64,000 nt of DNA from Isoetes taiwanensis (GCA_021234155.1 JAJEKV010000033.1:11048163-11112162), one strand, 5' to 3'. Numbered from the stretch's first letter, positions 31,332 to 43,709 are shown. The notes: generated from the letters alone by a model not told the origin. Program-made: numbers and translations.

Positions 31332-33437
31332 TGTAACGATCCTGGCCACTTGATGGGCCAGTATGCATACTCATGTCCGTATATGCATGCTTGACATGCA
31401 TGCAAGGTAGAACATGCATGCAAGATGGAACATGCATGCAAGATGGAACATGCAACATGCATGCAACATGGAGAGCATATAAGCAAGAGTTTCTTGGAGA
31501 GCTTAGTGGGGATTGGAGACGTAAAGGTTTTCGCAAGAGAAGGCAACCTGGAGCATGAAGGCAAAGAAGGATTGCACTGGGAGGATTGGTGGATCAAGTG
31601 AGGATGCCAGAGCTTGGGAACGGCATCAAATATTCTTCTATTAGGTGGGGTTTTTTTACTGATCTATTTGAGATCTCATAAGCTGTGGATTGGATTAAGG
31701 CATGTTGTAGATAAAAGAGGATGAATTATGATCATGGAAACTCCGAGATACATGTGTTGATGTGAGCTCTAGAGTGGTAGAAATTGATCCAGGATAGGAG
31801 TAATCAGGAAATTAGGGGCTGCAACAACGGTTTTTGGCTGCAACAGGACTGTCATATTTGGAGCCGAAATTCCTGGAATCATCTAGGAAGGACTTAGACC
31901 AGGCTGATTTGTGCCTAGGATTGGCCGATTTGATTGTGGGTCATTGCTGGAAGAAGAATCGAGGCCCAGAACAAGAACAAAAGCAGTTTGCATTGCTCTT
32001 TCCTTCCTTTCCTGTAACTTTTGGAAAGTTCCTGTTTGCTTCTTGTTTATATTTGTTATTAATTTATTGCTTGTTTATATTTGTTGTTATTAATTTATTG
32101 CTTGTTAACTAATTGTTACTTTTAAGAGACATAAGATAAGAAAAGGGATTTGGAAGTACAAGGTGATGGGATCTAGCAGGCCATCCACTGAGTAAGTATA
32201 AGCAAGCTGCAAATGCTTGGGGTGAAGCACAAGGGGCAGAACTGATATTGCTTTTGGATATCATGTAATAAAGAACAATATGTAAATTAGATTAAAAAGT
32301 CTATAACTCGTGAAAATTAGTAATTCCTGGCTCCTAGAGATAGGGCCTAGTGTAAGTATCCGTTGGCAGAAGTTACAAGCAATTGCGATCACGAGGTCCT
32401 GTGGATTTTAAGTCAGAAGTGCAGGGTTTGGAGTTTCCGCATTGGACACACTAATAAGTTCCTTACCTATGGAAAGAGGGTTTTTAATTGAAATATTAAA
32501 AACCTTAGCTAAGAATTGTTAAAGATAAATTGAAGTATGGAACCTTGGAGATCAAGTGAAGTTGGGCCGAGGGATCAATATGAGGCGTATGGGGTCGTCT
32601 ATATGAGGCTATGGCATGGAACACTGTAAGTCTAAGTGTATAACTGTAAGTTTCTAAGTGTTGAACGATATTTATCAAAGACATCATAGCTAATGGATTA
32701 TCCTTGTGGGAGAATGATTTTGGGGTAAGTGGTGCAGTATGAAATGATATTGTCTTTTCTTGTTCAGTGAAATACATAGGTGTGGGAGCGACATCAATGA
32801 CAGTTAGGCTTGTGACAGTACTTCAACTTGGGCAGGTTGTATGGGCAACATCAGCAGCAGTATAATCCAAGCACACATATAGTAAACACTCTAATGAACA
32901 CCACATGTCATGGTTTTTGCATTGTCTCATTGTTGTCTTGGTATTTTGTTATGTACTTGGATCCTCGGGGTCGGACTTCCAGGTTCGGTGGCCTGGGTTG
33001 CTCCGGCATGACTCATGTTTCTATGTTCTATGTATTTGTGCTACGTGACACCGGACGTTAGTGCTCCTGGCCGGGATTGCTACGTCAGTCAATTCTTGTG
33101 AACTCCCATGGTAAGAGGTCCTCCGCTGCAGACGTAATGAGAGGGGTATCGATAATGAGGTTCAACCCACCACCCGCTATGAGGGCTTGGAATGTAAGTC
33201 GGTGGGCAACATGTTTGCTATGGGGGCCCGTATGTAGGTCAGCTGAGCTATCCATTGTCCTGGAGTTTGTTTATGATGGTTTGGTACTCTGGTTATGTTC
33301 TTGCTCTTGATGTTCATGATGTTTCCTTTATTTTCATAGTCTAGAATTGCACCATAGGTTCTTGTGTCTTTGAGTTGCTATGTTTGTTATCCAAGATTGC
33401 AAGATGTTCTATGCATGCAGAGGCAGCTATGGGATCC
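31332..33437 (+). repeat. Family A LTR, plus orientation (~2.1 kb, longest copy)
   Basis: Starts TGTAACGATCCTGGCC after a polypurine tract and runs to GCAGAGGCAGCTATGGGATCC. The copy at 59937-62030 has the same limits and length. The exact 3' end is uncertain because no TG...CA pair is clear. The strongest shared block is the last ~600 bp, with GGGGTCGGACTTC(C/T)AGGTTCGGTGGCC, the GACACCGG block and GAGGTTCA(A/C)CCCACCACC. Confidence 0.8.
31391..31475. repeat. Tandem CATGCATGCAA repeats inside the family A LTR
   Basis: Four or five units of ~20 bp, each containing ACATGCATGCAA. The related LTR starts at 29545 (minus) and 59937 hold only one or two units, so this is a copy-specific expansion. 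CATGCA is also the RY-type B3-factor motif. Confidence 0.8.
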
Positions 33438-33627
33438 CCACTTAGTCACGAGGACTAACCCCTTTGAGTGCATGGTGTGCCGATTATTAGGTCAAGGTGG
33501 CGCTAGCTAGTAGCCGAGGATCGTGATTGAGTTCCAGAGGAGAAGCTCAACATTCTCGATAGAGATAACATCCAACTCTAGCAATTCAACCCTAGAATCT
33601 TCTCGCTCAACCACGAGCCACAACTGC
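33438..33627. other. Tail-to-tail junction between two family A copies
   Basis: After the LTR comes CCACTTAGTCACGAGGACTAACC on the plus strand; the same phrase in reverse orientation begins near 33690. The ~100 bases between (33530-33627) are not recognised. Confidence 0.5.
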
Positions 33628-35850
33628 ACTGCTACCGTTAGCTTGACCACCGCCTTGCTCATTCACTGCACATATGCACTCACTGGGGTTAGTCCTCATG
33701 ACTAAGTGGAGATCCCTGGCTGCCGCTGCATGCATGGAAGTACTCTGCAAATCTTGGGTAAGCACAAACACAGACGGAAAATCCTACGTGAGCACAGTGC
33801 TAAGACAATGACAACCTATTGCAAAGGAATATAACACATGAGCAACAGAAGCAAAGAACATAGCCAAAATACCAAATCATCATAAACATAGCTCCGGGAC
33901 AATGGGAAGCTCAGCCAGCCTATATATATGAGGTCCCGTTAGCGACATGTTGCCCGCCCGGCACATTCCAAGCCCCTCAGAGCGGGTGGTGGGGTGAACC
34001 TCGTATGCGCATACCCTCTCAGCCCACGTCTGGCACTGGAGGACCTCTTACCATGGGAGTTCACAAGAGTTGACTGACGTAGCAATCCCTGCCAGGAGAA
34101 CTACGCCCGGTGTCACAGAGCACAAATACATAGAACATAGAAACATGAGTCATGCCGGAGCAACCCAGGCCACTGAACCTAGAAGTCCGACCCCGGAGGA
34201 TCTAAGTACATACAAAATACCAAGACACTGTGACACAATGACTGAGACGATGACATGTGTTGTTCATTAGAATATTCCCTATACATGTGCCTAGATCATA
34301 ACGTTGTCGAGGTTGCCCATACTTTCACAATACTTACAGCTTACGCTAAGGCGATTCCCCCCATTAAGGAATGCAACTCCACATTAGCTTCTGATAAATC
34401 CGTTGGTCATAGTAACTTACCATACTTCTTACATATAATTCTCATCCAATACCATGTCGGAGTAGCTAAACTTACTGAAACGGGTGATGATCACAATCTA
34501 ATCACGTCGATGAAGTCGCAAGCATGGTTATCATTGATGTAGCTCCGACGCCTACGTACTTTGCTGAACAAGGAAAGATACTACCAATCCACACAATGCA
34601 ATACTTGCCTCATAACCATTCTCCCATGGGGATAATCCATTAGCTATGATGCCTTTGATAAAATACAATACAACAACTTAGAAACTTACATGTATACACT
34701 TAGACTAACAGTGCTCCACGCCATAACCTCATCTGGACACTCCATATAACCTCAGATTGCTCTCTCGGCCCAACTTCTCCAGATCTTCAAAGTTCCAACA
34801 TCTATTTCTTTTTGAACCATTGTTAGCTAAGGTTTTTTAATATTCTAAAAAACCCACTTTCCATAGCTTAAAATTTATTAATGCGTCTTCATGTGGAAAC
34901 TCCAAATCTTGCATACGGCTTAAAAATCCACGGGTCCTCATGGCCCTTAAATCGATATAGCCTACGCCAACTTACCATAAAACCAGGCCCCATCTCCGAG
35001 GAACCACTCGTTCAATGCCTCATGTTACTTTAGAACCTTATCTTGTTTAATTCAACAAAGCATACTTAAATAACTAGTAATCAAATCGGACCTATCTCAC
35101 GCATACATCTTTGAACTTACTATTGTGGATAGTGCATTACTAGATCCCCGCCCTTGTACTTCCATAGTTTCCCTTATACTCCTTGTATATTTATTTATCC
35201 ACTTCTTATAACTTTATTTAAGGTGTACATGACATTTTGTTAACAAGACATCAAGGAAAAGGACAAATAAAACAACGAAACAACCAACTAACAAAGCAGA
35301 TCGGGTTCTGAGACCGGGTTGCAACTTTTTCGAGCTGCCCACAATGCATCGAGGTTCTAATGCCCAAAACGGCCTGTTCCATGTCATATCGGGATGTTTC
35401 GAGATCTTAACGGCTCAAACATCGGCGATGATTAAAATCTGTTGCATAGAAAAACCCGTTGTTGCAGCCCTATAACTTCTCAGACTAGATTCCTCTTGCA
35501 TCAATTTCAAGCCTAAACATCCGGGCTCTTTTAGGATAATTACCATGCACCTAGATTAGCTTCTATTCCATCTTTGTATGTTCCTCTGGATGTTTAAACA
35601 TCCCATACTTTCTCGAACATACATAGCCAAACCTTCTTAACAATTCATGCATAAATCAATGATATCAGCCCATGAAACTCAGATTAACTCAACAAAACCC
35701 CAAGATCCGAAATTCCGATGTTTGATGGAACAGCCGTTCTTGATTAGAACTCCAAGCTGTGATTGTCTTTGGCAGCTCCAAAAGTTGCATCCTTCTATGC
35801 TCTGCAACCCATTGCCTCTTTGTTGTTCTCAAAAACCTGTTTTATTTTTT
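33628..35850 (-). repeat. Family A copy, minus orientation (left arm of a large palindrome)
   Basis: Blocks occur in reverse order and reverse complement relative to 31332-33437. Its 33628-35260 part is the inverted partner of 35866-37486. Every ORF here is a chance frame of the LTR. Confidence 0.8.
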
Positions 35851-35865
35851 AAAGCTTTACACATG

Positions 35866-37486
35866 ATGTCTTGTTAATAAAATGTCATGTACACCTTAAA
35901 AAACAAAGTTATAAGAAGTGGATAAATAAATATGCAAGGAGTATAAGGGAAACTATGGAAGTATAAGGGCAGGGATCTAGCACGCACTATTCACAATAGT
36001 AAGTTCAAAGACAGTTTTCTTAAGATAGGTCTGATTTGATTATTAGTTATTTAAGTATGCTTTGTTGAATTAAACAAGATAAGGTCCTACAAAGAATATG
36101 AGGCATTGAACGAAGTGGTTCCCGGAGATGGGGCTTGGTTTTATGGTAAGTTGGCGAGGCTATATCCGCCATGCATCATGAGGACCCGTGGATTTTAAGC
36201 CGTAGTGCAAGATTTGGAGTTTCCACATTAAGACGATTAATAAATCTTAAGCTATGGAAAGTGGGTTTTAATTAGAATATTAAAAACCTTAGCTAACAAT
36301 GGTTCAAAAAGAAATAGATGTTGGAACTTTGGAGATCCGGAGAAGTTGGGCCCTGAGAGCAATATGAGGTATATGGAGTGTCCGATGAGGCTATGGCGTG
36401 GAGCAATCAGTAGTTAAGTGTATACATGTAAGTTTCTAAGTTGTTGCATTGTATTTTATCAAAGGCATCATAGCTAATGGATTATCCCCATGGGAGAATG
36501 GTTATGAGGCAAGTATTGCATTGTGTCGGAGCTACATCAATGATAGCCGTGCTTGCGACTTCATCGACGTGATTAGATTGTGATCATCACCCGTGTCAGT
36601 AAGTTTAGCTGCTCCGACATGGTATTGGATGAGAATTATATGTAAGAAGTATGGTAAGTTACTATGACCAACGCGGTTTATCGGCTAATGTGGAGTTGCA
36701 TTCCTTAATGGGGGGAATCGCCTTAGTGTAAGCTGTAAGTATTGTGAAAATGCTAAGTATGAGATATACTTCTATGTCATTGTAGGGTTCATTGGGAAAG
36801 CTACTTCAACAGGTATGGGCAACGTCGACAACGGTATAATCTAGGCACATGTATAGGGAATATTCTAATGAACTTCACATGTCTTGGTCTTTGCATTGTT
36901 CCATTGTTGTCTTGGTATTGGATCATGTCTATTGGAACCTCCGGGGTCGGGCTTCTAGGTTCGGTGGCCTAGGTTGCTCCGACATGCTCATGTTCACCTG
37001 TATTCTATGTTGTATTCTTGTACTCTTTGACACCGGGCGTAGTTCTCCTGGCAGGGATTGCTACGTCAGTCAACTCTTGTGAACTCCCATGGTAAGAGGT
37101 CCTCCAAAGGCCGACGGGGTGGGGTGAGAGGGGTATCTTTTGATACGAGGTTCACCCCACCACTCGCTACAGGGCTTGGAATGTAAGCTGGCTGAGCGTT
37201 ATCCTGCTAACGGGGCCTGTATGTAGGCTAGCTGAGCTACCCATTGTCCCGGAGTTTGTTATGATGGTTTGGTACTCTGGTTATGTTCTTTGCTCTTGAT
37301 GTTCATGATGTTTTCTTTATTGTCATAGTCTAGCGTTGCACCATAATAGGTTCTTGTGTCTTTGAGTCGTTTATGTTTGTTATTCAAGACTTTCAAGATA
37401 GGGATCCCCACTTAGTCACGAGGACTAACCCAGTGAGTGCATATGTGCAGTGAATGAGCAAGGCGGTGGTCAAGCTAATGGTAGCC
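35866..37486 (+). repeat. Family A copy, plus orientation (right arm of the palindrome)
   Basis: Starts inside the LTR (AATAAAATGTCATGTACACC) and continues through the GGGGTCGGGCTTCTAGGTTCGG block to the post-LTR phrase CCACTTAGTCACGAGG and a GCAAGGCGGTGGTCAAGC block. It pairs with 33628-35260 over about 1.6 kb. Confidence 0.8.
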
Positions 37487-38290
37487 AGAGACGAATTGTA
37501 GAGCATAGAAGGATTCTGTTGGAGACACCAAAGAGGCAAGAGCTTGGAGATCACATCAAGAACGGCATCAAACATCTTCTTACAGGTGGGGTTTTGTTGA
37601 GTTAATCTGAGGTATATGGAGTGTCCAGATGAGGCTATGGCGTGGAGCACTGTTAGTCTAAGTGTATACATGTAAGTTTCTAAGTTGTTGCATTGTATTT
37701 TATCAAAGGCATCATAGCTAATGGATTATCCCCATGGGAGAATGGTTATGAGGCAAGTATTGCATTGTGTGGATTGGTAGTATCTTTCCTTGTTCAGCAA
37801 AGTACGTAGGCGTCGGAGCTACATCAATGATAGCCATGCTCGCGACTTCATCGACGTGATTAGATTGTGATCATCACCCGTTTCAGTAAGTTTAGCTACT
37901 CCGACATGGTATTGGATGAGAATTATATGTAAGAAGTATGGTAAGTTACTATGACCAACGGATTTATCAGAAGCAAATGTGGAGTTGCATTCCTTAATGG
38001 GGGGAATCGCCTTAGCGTAAGCTGTAAGTATTGTGAAAGTATCAAAAGTAAATTTACTATAAATTAATTGCTTGTAGGATATAAAAATACTCTTGTATAA
38101 ATTAATTGTAGTAGAATCCTTTGCATCTTACTTAAAATACTCTTAATTGGCTAAGTAGCATAGTCGCTTGATTTAGGGCAAAATTGATCCAAATTTCGTA
38201 CTAAAAGTTGTTAGAATGCTTAGAAATTGTCTAGAAATGCAAAGGTAGCACTTTAAATTTGTTAAAAATATCCAAAATAGCTAGAATTGG

Positions 38291-38530
38291 CCCACCGGGT
38301 GGGACCAGCCAAAACGTCTGGCGTCATGACGCAGAGGCCATTCGCGCGGATTCACCCGGTTTGCCCATATTTGCACTTTTAGATATCTTTTTGGTATGAA
38401 ATAAGTTGCTTTTAAGATCTTATAGTTCCTGAAATTGTTAGATCTTGGCAAGAATCAAGGTGTCCCGGGTGAAACCCGCTTAAATGGGTGTATGTTCTCA
38501 ACGCAGAGCTCATTGGCTTGATCTCACCCG
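38291..38530 (+). other. Paired hairpin cassette, copy 1 (eroded)
   Basis: Two related ~65-nt blocks at about 38296-38358 and 38464-38530. The same blocks in copies 2 and 3 fold into multi-stem hairpins; here several CpG-rich stem bases differ or are missing. Confidence 0.65.
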
Positions 38531-38860
38531 TCATATGATTTGAAGCCAAATTTTTTGCAAAATTGCATTGAAAAGGTTTTTAGTACATATGCTAGTCTTC
38601 TACCTTGCACTCTAATGTCTTGTAGTACCCCATTCTAGCTTTTCAATCCATTTGAACCTCATCTTAGTAAATAAGTATCTTTCTCAGTGCCTAGTAAAGT
38701 GCCAAGTGGGTCAATTGAGGTAGAGGGGATAAAGGTATAAAAATAGGGTTTGTAGAGCAAATAGATATAAGTAATTGTTGTTATGGTAGTAGTTGCCTTG
38801 TGCTTAGGGCAATAATATAGGTCAGAGAACCTTTTTTCTGCGCATCCTCGAGCCTCGACA

Positions 38861-40190
38861 ATGGAGACACTTCGACAACATCAACGAATTGAAAGCGGAG
38901 AGGGCAAACTTATGGAGGAGACTTCACAAAGCAAAAGCCAAGGCGGTTAATACAGGGAAGCCGAACAAAAATAAAGGAGAGCCTATAGGATGGATGATTG
39001 CGACATCAAGGATAGACACAAGACTTGCCAAGAGGGGCTATGCAAATGACCAATGGGCATCATGGCACTTACAAAATTGATCACATGTCAAAGATATTCT
39101 CCAAGTGCCATATTGCCTCGAGGAATGGCCCCACATCGATGACTAATGTCATAGCTACACCACCAACAAGTACACTTCATCGACTTATGGTATCAAGAGC
39201 CCTAAAGGATGAGACTGGACATACCTCCTCGGAAGGGCAACTATCATAGATATCCAGGCCATAGTAGTATCAGATTTGGACTTCAAGCAAACATGCTTTG
39301 ACTAAGGAGGTATTACAAGCGAGCAAGGGTGGGCTCCTCAGGAATAGAAATAGGGCGAGACTGCAACAAACTTCTTCCTCATCAGCCCCGATACTTCAGA
39401 GCAGCTGCATCAACCTCGACAGTACCATCTCAAGATTATAGTCCCTGCACATGGATGCACATAAACTCCTCTTAGCAAGAGAAGTTGCATAGTTAGAAGT
39501 GGTAAAGCACTCAACATTGTCATCAGCCTTATAGCAGCAGCATGTGGCCGCCAAGATGAAGAATCAAATCGACAAGCTCAACACAACAACATCAATTCAG
39601 AGTAGAAGAATCATCCTCGAATCTCATAACCTCCAAAGGCGATGAGCGACATGAAAGATTCTACACAATGGTGAACATGACCTTCAAGCCTTTGGGATGC
39701 AACACCGAGCCTTAGGTCGCCACTACTCCAGCTTTAAGCAAGCTAGAGGACCTATCGATATAGTTGAGTTTCTTAGAATTATGGGTGATAGCATCCATGA
39801 TGGGATTGGGACGAAATTTCGAGTAGATTTTTTTGTCTTTTCTTTTAGAAAGATGGACCCAAGAATTGAGCAAAGCTTCAAGGATTGGGAAGAAAATATA
39901 TGGAGTACAATAATTGTATACATTGTCGGCAGATATCCAACGTGTTGGAACCTCTTCGTGAGCTTGATCACCTCGCTAAGAAGGATTCAATAATAGGATA
40001 ACCGTCGACTATGTATATGACGAAGTACTTCAGCGAAGATAAGGAATAATCCGACCAAATGAAGGGAAACAATCTAATAAGTCCGGCCAACTTCTTAGAT
40101 GGCATCAACTCAAAGGTGGGACTATTTCAGGAGGGCAATAATTAAGAAAGGGCAGATCCTAGAGTATAGATTAGATCTAAAACAATAATA
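38861..40190 (+). pseudogene. Chromovirus gag-like region, copy 1
   Basis: Fragmented frames begin METL...NINELKAER and include IEQSFKDWEENIWSTIIVYI, WNLF and a LDHLAKKDS-like block. It lies where gag belongs, but no CCHC knuckle was recognised and the domain call is tentative. A TATAAAAATAGGG motif sits about 120 bases upstream of the ATG. Confidence 0.45.
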
Positions 40191-40759
40191 ATCACCTAAT
40201 CATATAGTTTTCTATGTGTGCCCAAAAGTAATGTCATGCTTACTAAACTTGTGGCCATAGGATTTATGTAAGTAGTTCTTTAACTTGTAATTTTGCACCT
40301 TCTAGATGGTGGACATCTTTAAGAGCAAGACTCGTAAGTCTAAATCTAGGCCAGTAATTAAGCCAAGGCCAAGTAATTAGCAGCACCAACGGAACAAGAG
40401 GCAAGTCGACATCAACCTTAAGCGAAGCAAAGTAGAGCATCGGCACCAACTTATGTACATTGGAAATTACGACCTCATAATAAGCATGCAATATTAAAGC
40501 TGGCTAAGGCAATAATTGATTATCATAAGCAAGAGATACTTATCCCAGCACCAAAGGGCAAGCACCTTATAATTTAAGTTAAGTAATTCCAATCGTGCAA
40601 CGCATGTCAGTAAGGTAATTACTTAGGTACATCATGAGGAATGAGGTCGTACATAAGCTACAGGTTGTCGACCCCGACTACAAGAGTAAGAAGGAAGATG
40701 CTACTTCGAAACAGTTGCCTCGGCCAATCTCTAAGTTAATCAAGAAGTCCCATGATATA

Positions 40760-41270
40760 TCTCCAGGTGAAATTTGAGAGCTTTTGCTCTATAGAGGCAT
40801 AGAGTCTGAAATCACTCTTGCACCGGAGGCAGAGCCGATCAGCAAGGCTCTTTATAGAATCAGCACTTCCGAGCTAGCAAAGCTCAAGAAACAGTTGTAG
40901 GAGTTGATCAACTTGGGGATCCTTTCGGCCAAGATGGAAGTCTAAAGATGTATATCAACCATGGGCAGCTCATCAAGCAACGACATAATGGATCAGCCCC
41001 AAGAAGCAAGATTCTTTTGCGAAATCGACTTAAGCTGGGGCAATCAGCAAATAAGGATGAAGGGGGAAGATAATTATAAGACTCCTTCAGAACACGGTAT
41101 GGGCACTATGATTTCACAATAATGCCCCTAAGTCTATGGAATGCTCCACCAACTTGTATGCATTTGAGGAACGACATCTTCGAAGATTCTTTGGATGATT
41201 TCTTCATCAATTCTCTTCGACGACATCGTGATCTACAGCAAATCAATGGAGGAGCATGCAGCCGTGGAGA
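40760..41270 (+). pseudogene. Ty3/gypsy reverse transcriptase, copy 1
   Basis: Fragments in shifting frames: EITLAPEAEPISKALYRIS, ELAKLKKQL.ELINLGIL, a MYINHGQLIK-like block (the usual IDYR.LN position), FFCEIDLSWGNQQIRMKGED, YKTPSEHGMG, MPLSLWNAPPTCMHLRNDIF and FDDIVIYSKSMEEH. The last carries the catalytic DD (normally Y/F-x-DD). About 100 residues of the fingers/palm region are missing relative to typical gypsy RT. Confidence 0.85.
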
Positions 41271-41599
41271 TGTTAAAATGTCGCCACTCATTGGCAAGCT
41301 TTTGAAGCAGCAATTTGCAATGCCATCTCCACTTTGGCAAGCGAATTCGGCAAGAAGATAGAAGAAGCCAGCTTCCTCAACATGGAGTTCAAGCACATGA
41401 TGGGCTAGTCCTTACAAGAGTGCAAGAACGGATTAAGAAGAGAAACCTTCAAATAATTTAAAAAGGAAGGTAATCCTTAATGTCAAAGAACAACTATACT
41501 CAAAGCATAAGGAGTAAGAAAAATTTTCCAGGACACGCATAATAGCCCTATTTCCGGCCATGTAAAATTTATAAAGGCCTACTTCCAGATTAAAAGTAG

Positions 41600-41921
41600 C
41601 TACTTCTGGCCGGACATGAAGAAGCAGATAGTCAGATATATCCAAGAATGTCAGTGGCATCAGCAGACAAAGGCAGAACAACTTCGAATTCCAGGAGTTT
41701 TGGAACCTTGGGCGGTGCCAGACGCCAAGTGGGAAGTCTTCAGCATGGTTTTCATAGCGGGCCTTCCAAGGACAACAAGAAGCTTTGAAGCCTTGATGAT
41801 TGTGGTATATAGTTTATCAAAAGGGCACATACTTGCCATGCCACACCATAGACACCGCCTTGGATCTAGCCGTGTGGTCTACATAAGAGTTCTTTTAGGC
41901 TGCATGGAAAGCACAGGTTGA
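41600..41921 (+). pseudogene. Ty3/gypsy integrase core fragment, copy 1
   Basis: The 102-codon frame at 41616 reads MKKQIVRYIQECQWHQQTKAEQ, then GVLEPWAVPDAKWEVFSMVFIAGLPRT and VVYSLSKGHILAMP. These match the zinc-finger end and start of the integrase catalytic core (typical W..ISMDFI.GLP..., VVDRL.K.AHF). The catalytic Asp of SMDF is replaced by Val here (SMVF). Confidence 0.85.
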
Positions 41922-42376
41922 TCATCACCAAAAGAGATCCGAAGTTCTTTAGCGACGTTTAGCAAGACTTCTTCAACACGAGCTGCACCAACTTGTTGAT
42001 GAGTTTTGCTTATCATTTGCAGTCAAATCGGCAAAGGGACCGCACCAACACAATTTTGGAGAGTACGTTGAGAAACTATGATTGGAACAAGTAATCCAAA
42101 TGGGCCGAGTACATCCACCGGGTCAATTACGTACAATAATATGAAGCAAGAGTCATCGAAGATGTCTCCTCCATGATCAGTTACAGTTATCAATGCTTGA
42201 CCCTAGTTATGTGGCATAATCTAGTGCCCAAGGTGGAAGTTTCTCAACAACGACAGCATATATGCGGTAGCTTTTGGAAGAAGTGTGGGAGTATCTTCAA
42301 CAGCATGGGCACATCTGAAGAGTCTAGCAGATAGACATAAAACTCCTCGAGAGTTGTTTTGTTCTGACAGATAAAG

Positions 42377-42823
42377 TTGGCTCAAGTAAAGGTTAAGCAA
42401 GGAAAGCTTCGCATCGGCAATTGTAAGAAGCTCGCCCTAGGTGGGCCGGTCCGTTCAAGATCTTGGAGAAGAGTGGGCTCTCAAGCCTACAAGTTGGATC
42501 TCTTGGCCCACCTTAAGGTCTTCCATGTGAGTTTATTGAAAAGGCACGATCCTAACCCTGAGGAGGTTTTGGATACTCCAACTTTGTTGGAAATGATGGA
42601 GGATCAAGTTGAAATTGTGCCTGAATTGCTTCTTGATAAGTCATTCAAGAGGACTAGGTGGTCTCAATTCCTCCAGTATTTGGTCAAGTGGAAGCACTTG
42701 CCCATGGAAGACGTGACATGGGTATTGAAGCAGGATTTGGAGAAGCAATACCCAGAGTTTAGGAAGGAGCTTGATGGGCGAGTCGTCTCCGATTTGATCG
42801 ACGCCGACTTGCCAGGAGGTTAG
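42377..42823 (+). pseudogene. Chromovirus integrase C-terminal region with chromodomain, copy 1
   Basis: A 148-codon open frame: VGSQAYKLDL, HLKVFHVSLLKRHDPNPEEV, then the chromodomain LQYLVKWKHLPMEDVTWVLKQDLEKQYPEF. Chromodomains on integrases bind methylated histones and steer insertion into heterochromatin. The aromatic positions of the cage are partly kept (Y, W in YLVKWKHLP, W in VTWV). It is the longest intact part of the element. Confidence 0.88.
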
Positions 42824-43696
42824 CTTAGTATGTCTCTTAGTTAGCCTTAAGTTCTGGCTCATGTATTCTAGTTAGTAGAGTGCATGTGCCAGAATCTTGG
42901 AACGTGTGGGCGATGATGGGATAAGCCTTTAAGGCATTCTCTAGGCCAACACGCACCAAGAGGTGCGCATGACCATTAGGGTCATGTGAGTGAGGAATGA
43001 GGCATGGTGGGCGATGATGGGACATCGATCGGATGCTCTCTATGCCGCGATGCGGGGTACGCACACCTGGCCGTAGGAGGGTCATGGTGAAGGTCAAAGT
43101 GATCATGCGTGATGATGGGATCGTGAGACGTTCCCTAGCTTAAACCCCTTGGGGCATGATGCACTAGGGGTACTCGGCACCGGGTAACCGAGTACAAGGT
43201 AGCACTTGATCATGGGCAATGATAGGATCATCTTAAATGGTCCTTAAGCTCAAATCCTTATGGGGCCATGATCGAGTGCAAGGTAGTAGGGTAACCTTGA
43301 GCTAGTAGTTCGGCTCAAGGAGGTAGGTAAGGGGGGTGGTCCCCTAAAACCACAAACTTATTAACTTATATAACGTAATGTGCTACTTGTGCAGGCCAGT
43401 GAAGGGAAGCATGAAGGAGGGAGCACGTTACGAGAAGATAGGACTCATAGATTTTAGACTAACTATGAACTCCTAAATTAGTTGTAATAATATTGTGTGT
43501 ATACTTTGATAATAATAGTTGTTATAGCTATATAATTTTGTATAACTTATAAATATAGTTTTATAATTACATAATAAGTAATTAACGAAAAGTTGATCTT
43601 TTCAATAGAGTTAAGTTCATATATTCTTGTTGTGTGCTTTTGCAGGATTAGACTAGGTTCGTCACCTTAGTGCAATGCTGAGGACAGCATTGTCCT
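42824..43696 (+). repeat. 3' internal spacer with ~100-bp imperfect repeats
   Basis: The phrase GGGCGATGATGGGA recurs in degenerate form at about 42907, 43011, 43107 and 43213, spaced ~100 bp, each followed by a CCTTAAGG- or CCCTAGC-like block. Non-coding; a minus-strand 89-codon frame here is a chance frame. Confidence 0.65.
43673..43692 (+). other. Hairpin beside the polypurine tract, copy 1
   Basis: CAATGCT (43673-43679) pairs with AGCATTG (43686-43692). Copy 2 has a different but equally paired stem. Confidence 0.75.
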
Positions 43697-43709
43697 AAGG
43701 GGGGGAGAA
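43697..43709 (+). other. Polypurine tract, copy 1
   Basis: AAGGGGGGGAGAA immediately before the LTR start TGTGACG; it primes plus-strand DNA synthesis in LTR retrotransposons. Confidence 0.88.

Larger units (their letters stand above)
38041..43709 (+). mobile_element. Ty3/gypsy chromovirus internal region, copy 1 (decayed)
   Basis: In order: non-coding leader with two hairpins (38291-38530), gag-like frame from 38861, RT (40760-41270), integrase (41600-41860), chromodomain (42377-42823), a spacer with ~100-bp imperfect repeats, and a polypurine tract (43697-43709) joined to the LTR. The order RT-integrase-chromodomain identifies a chromovirus of the Ty3/gypsy superfamily. Most reading frames are broken, and copy 2 shares most of the breaks. 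Confidence 0.88.

Noticed and set aside
31373-31558. Cys/Met-rich ORF (CMQDGTCMQDGTC)
   Set aside because: Simple translation of the CATGCATGCAA tandem repeat in an LTR.
37393-37671. 92-codon ORF on the minus strand, identical at 46144-46422
   Set aside because: Chance frame in the duplicated family A LTR fragment; the identity reflects the recent tandem duplication, not protein conservation.
42837-43106. 89-codon minus-strand ORF in the chromovirus spacer, repeated at 51590-51859
   Set aside because: Identical in both copies only because the DNA was duplicated; composition follows the GATGATGGGA repeats and no domain is seen.
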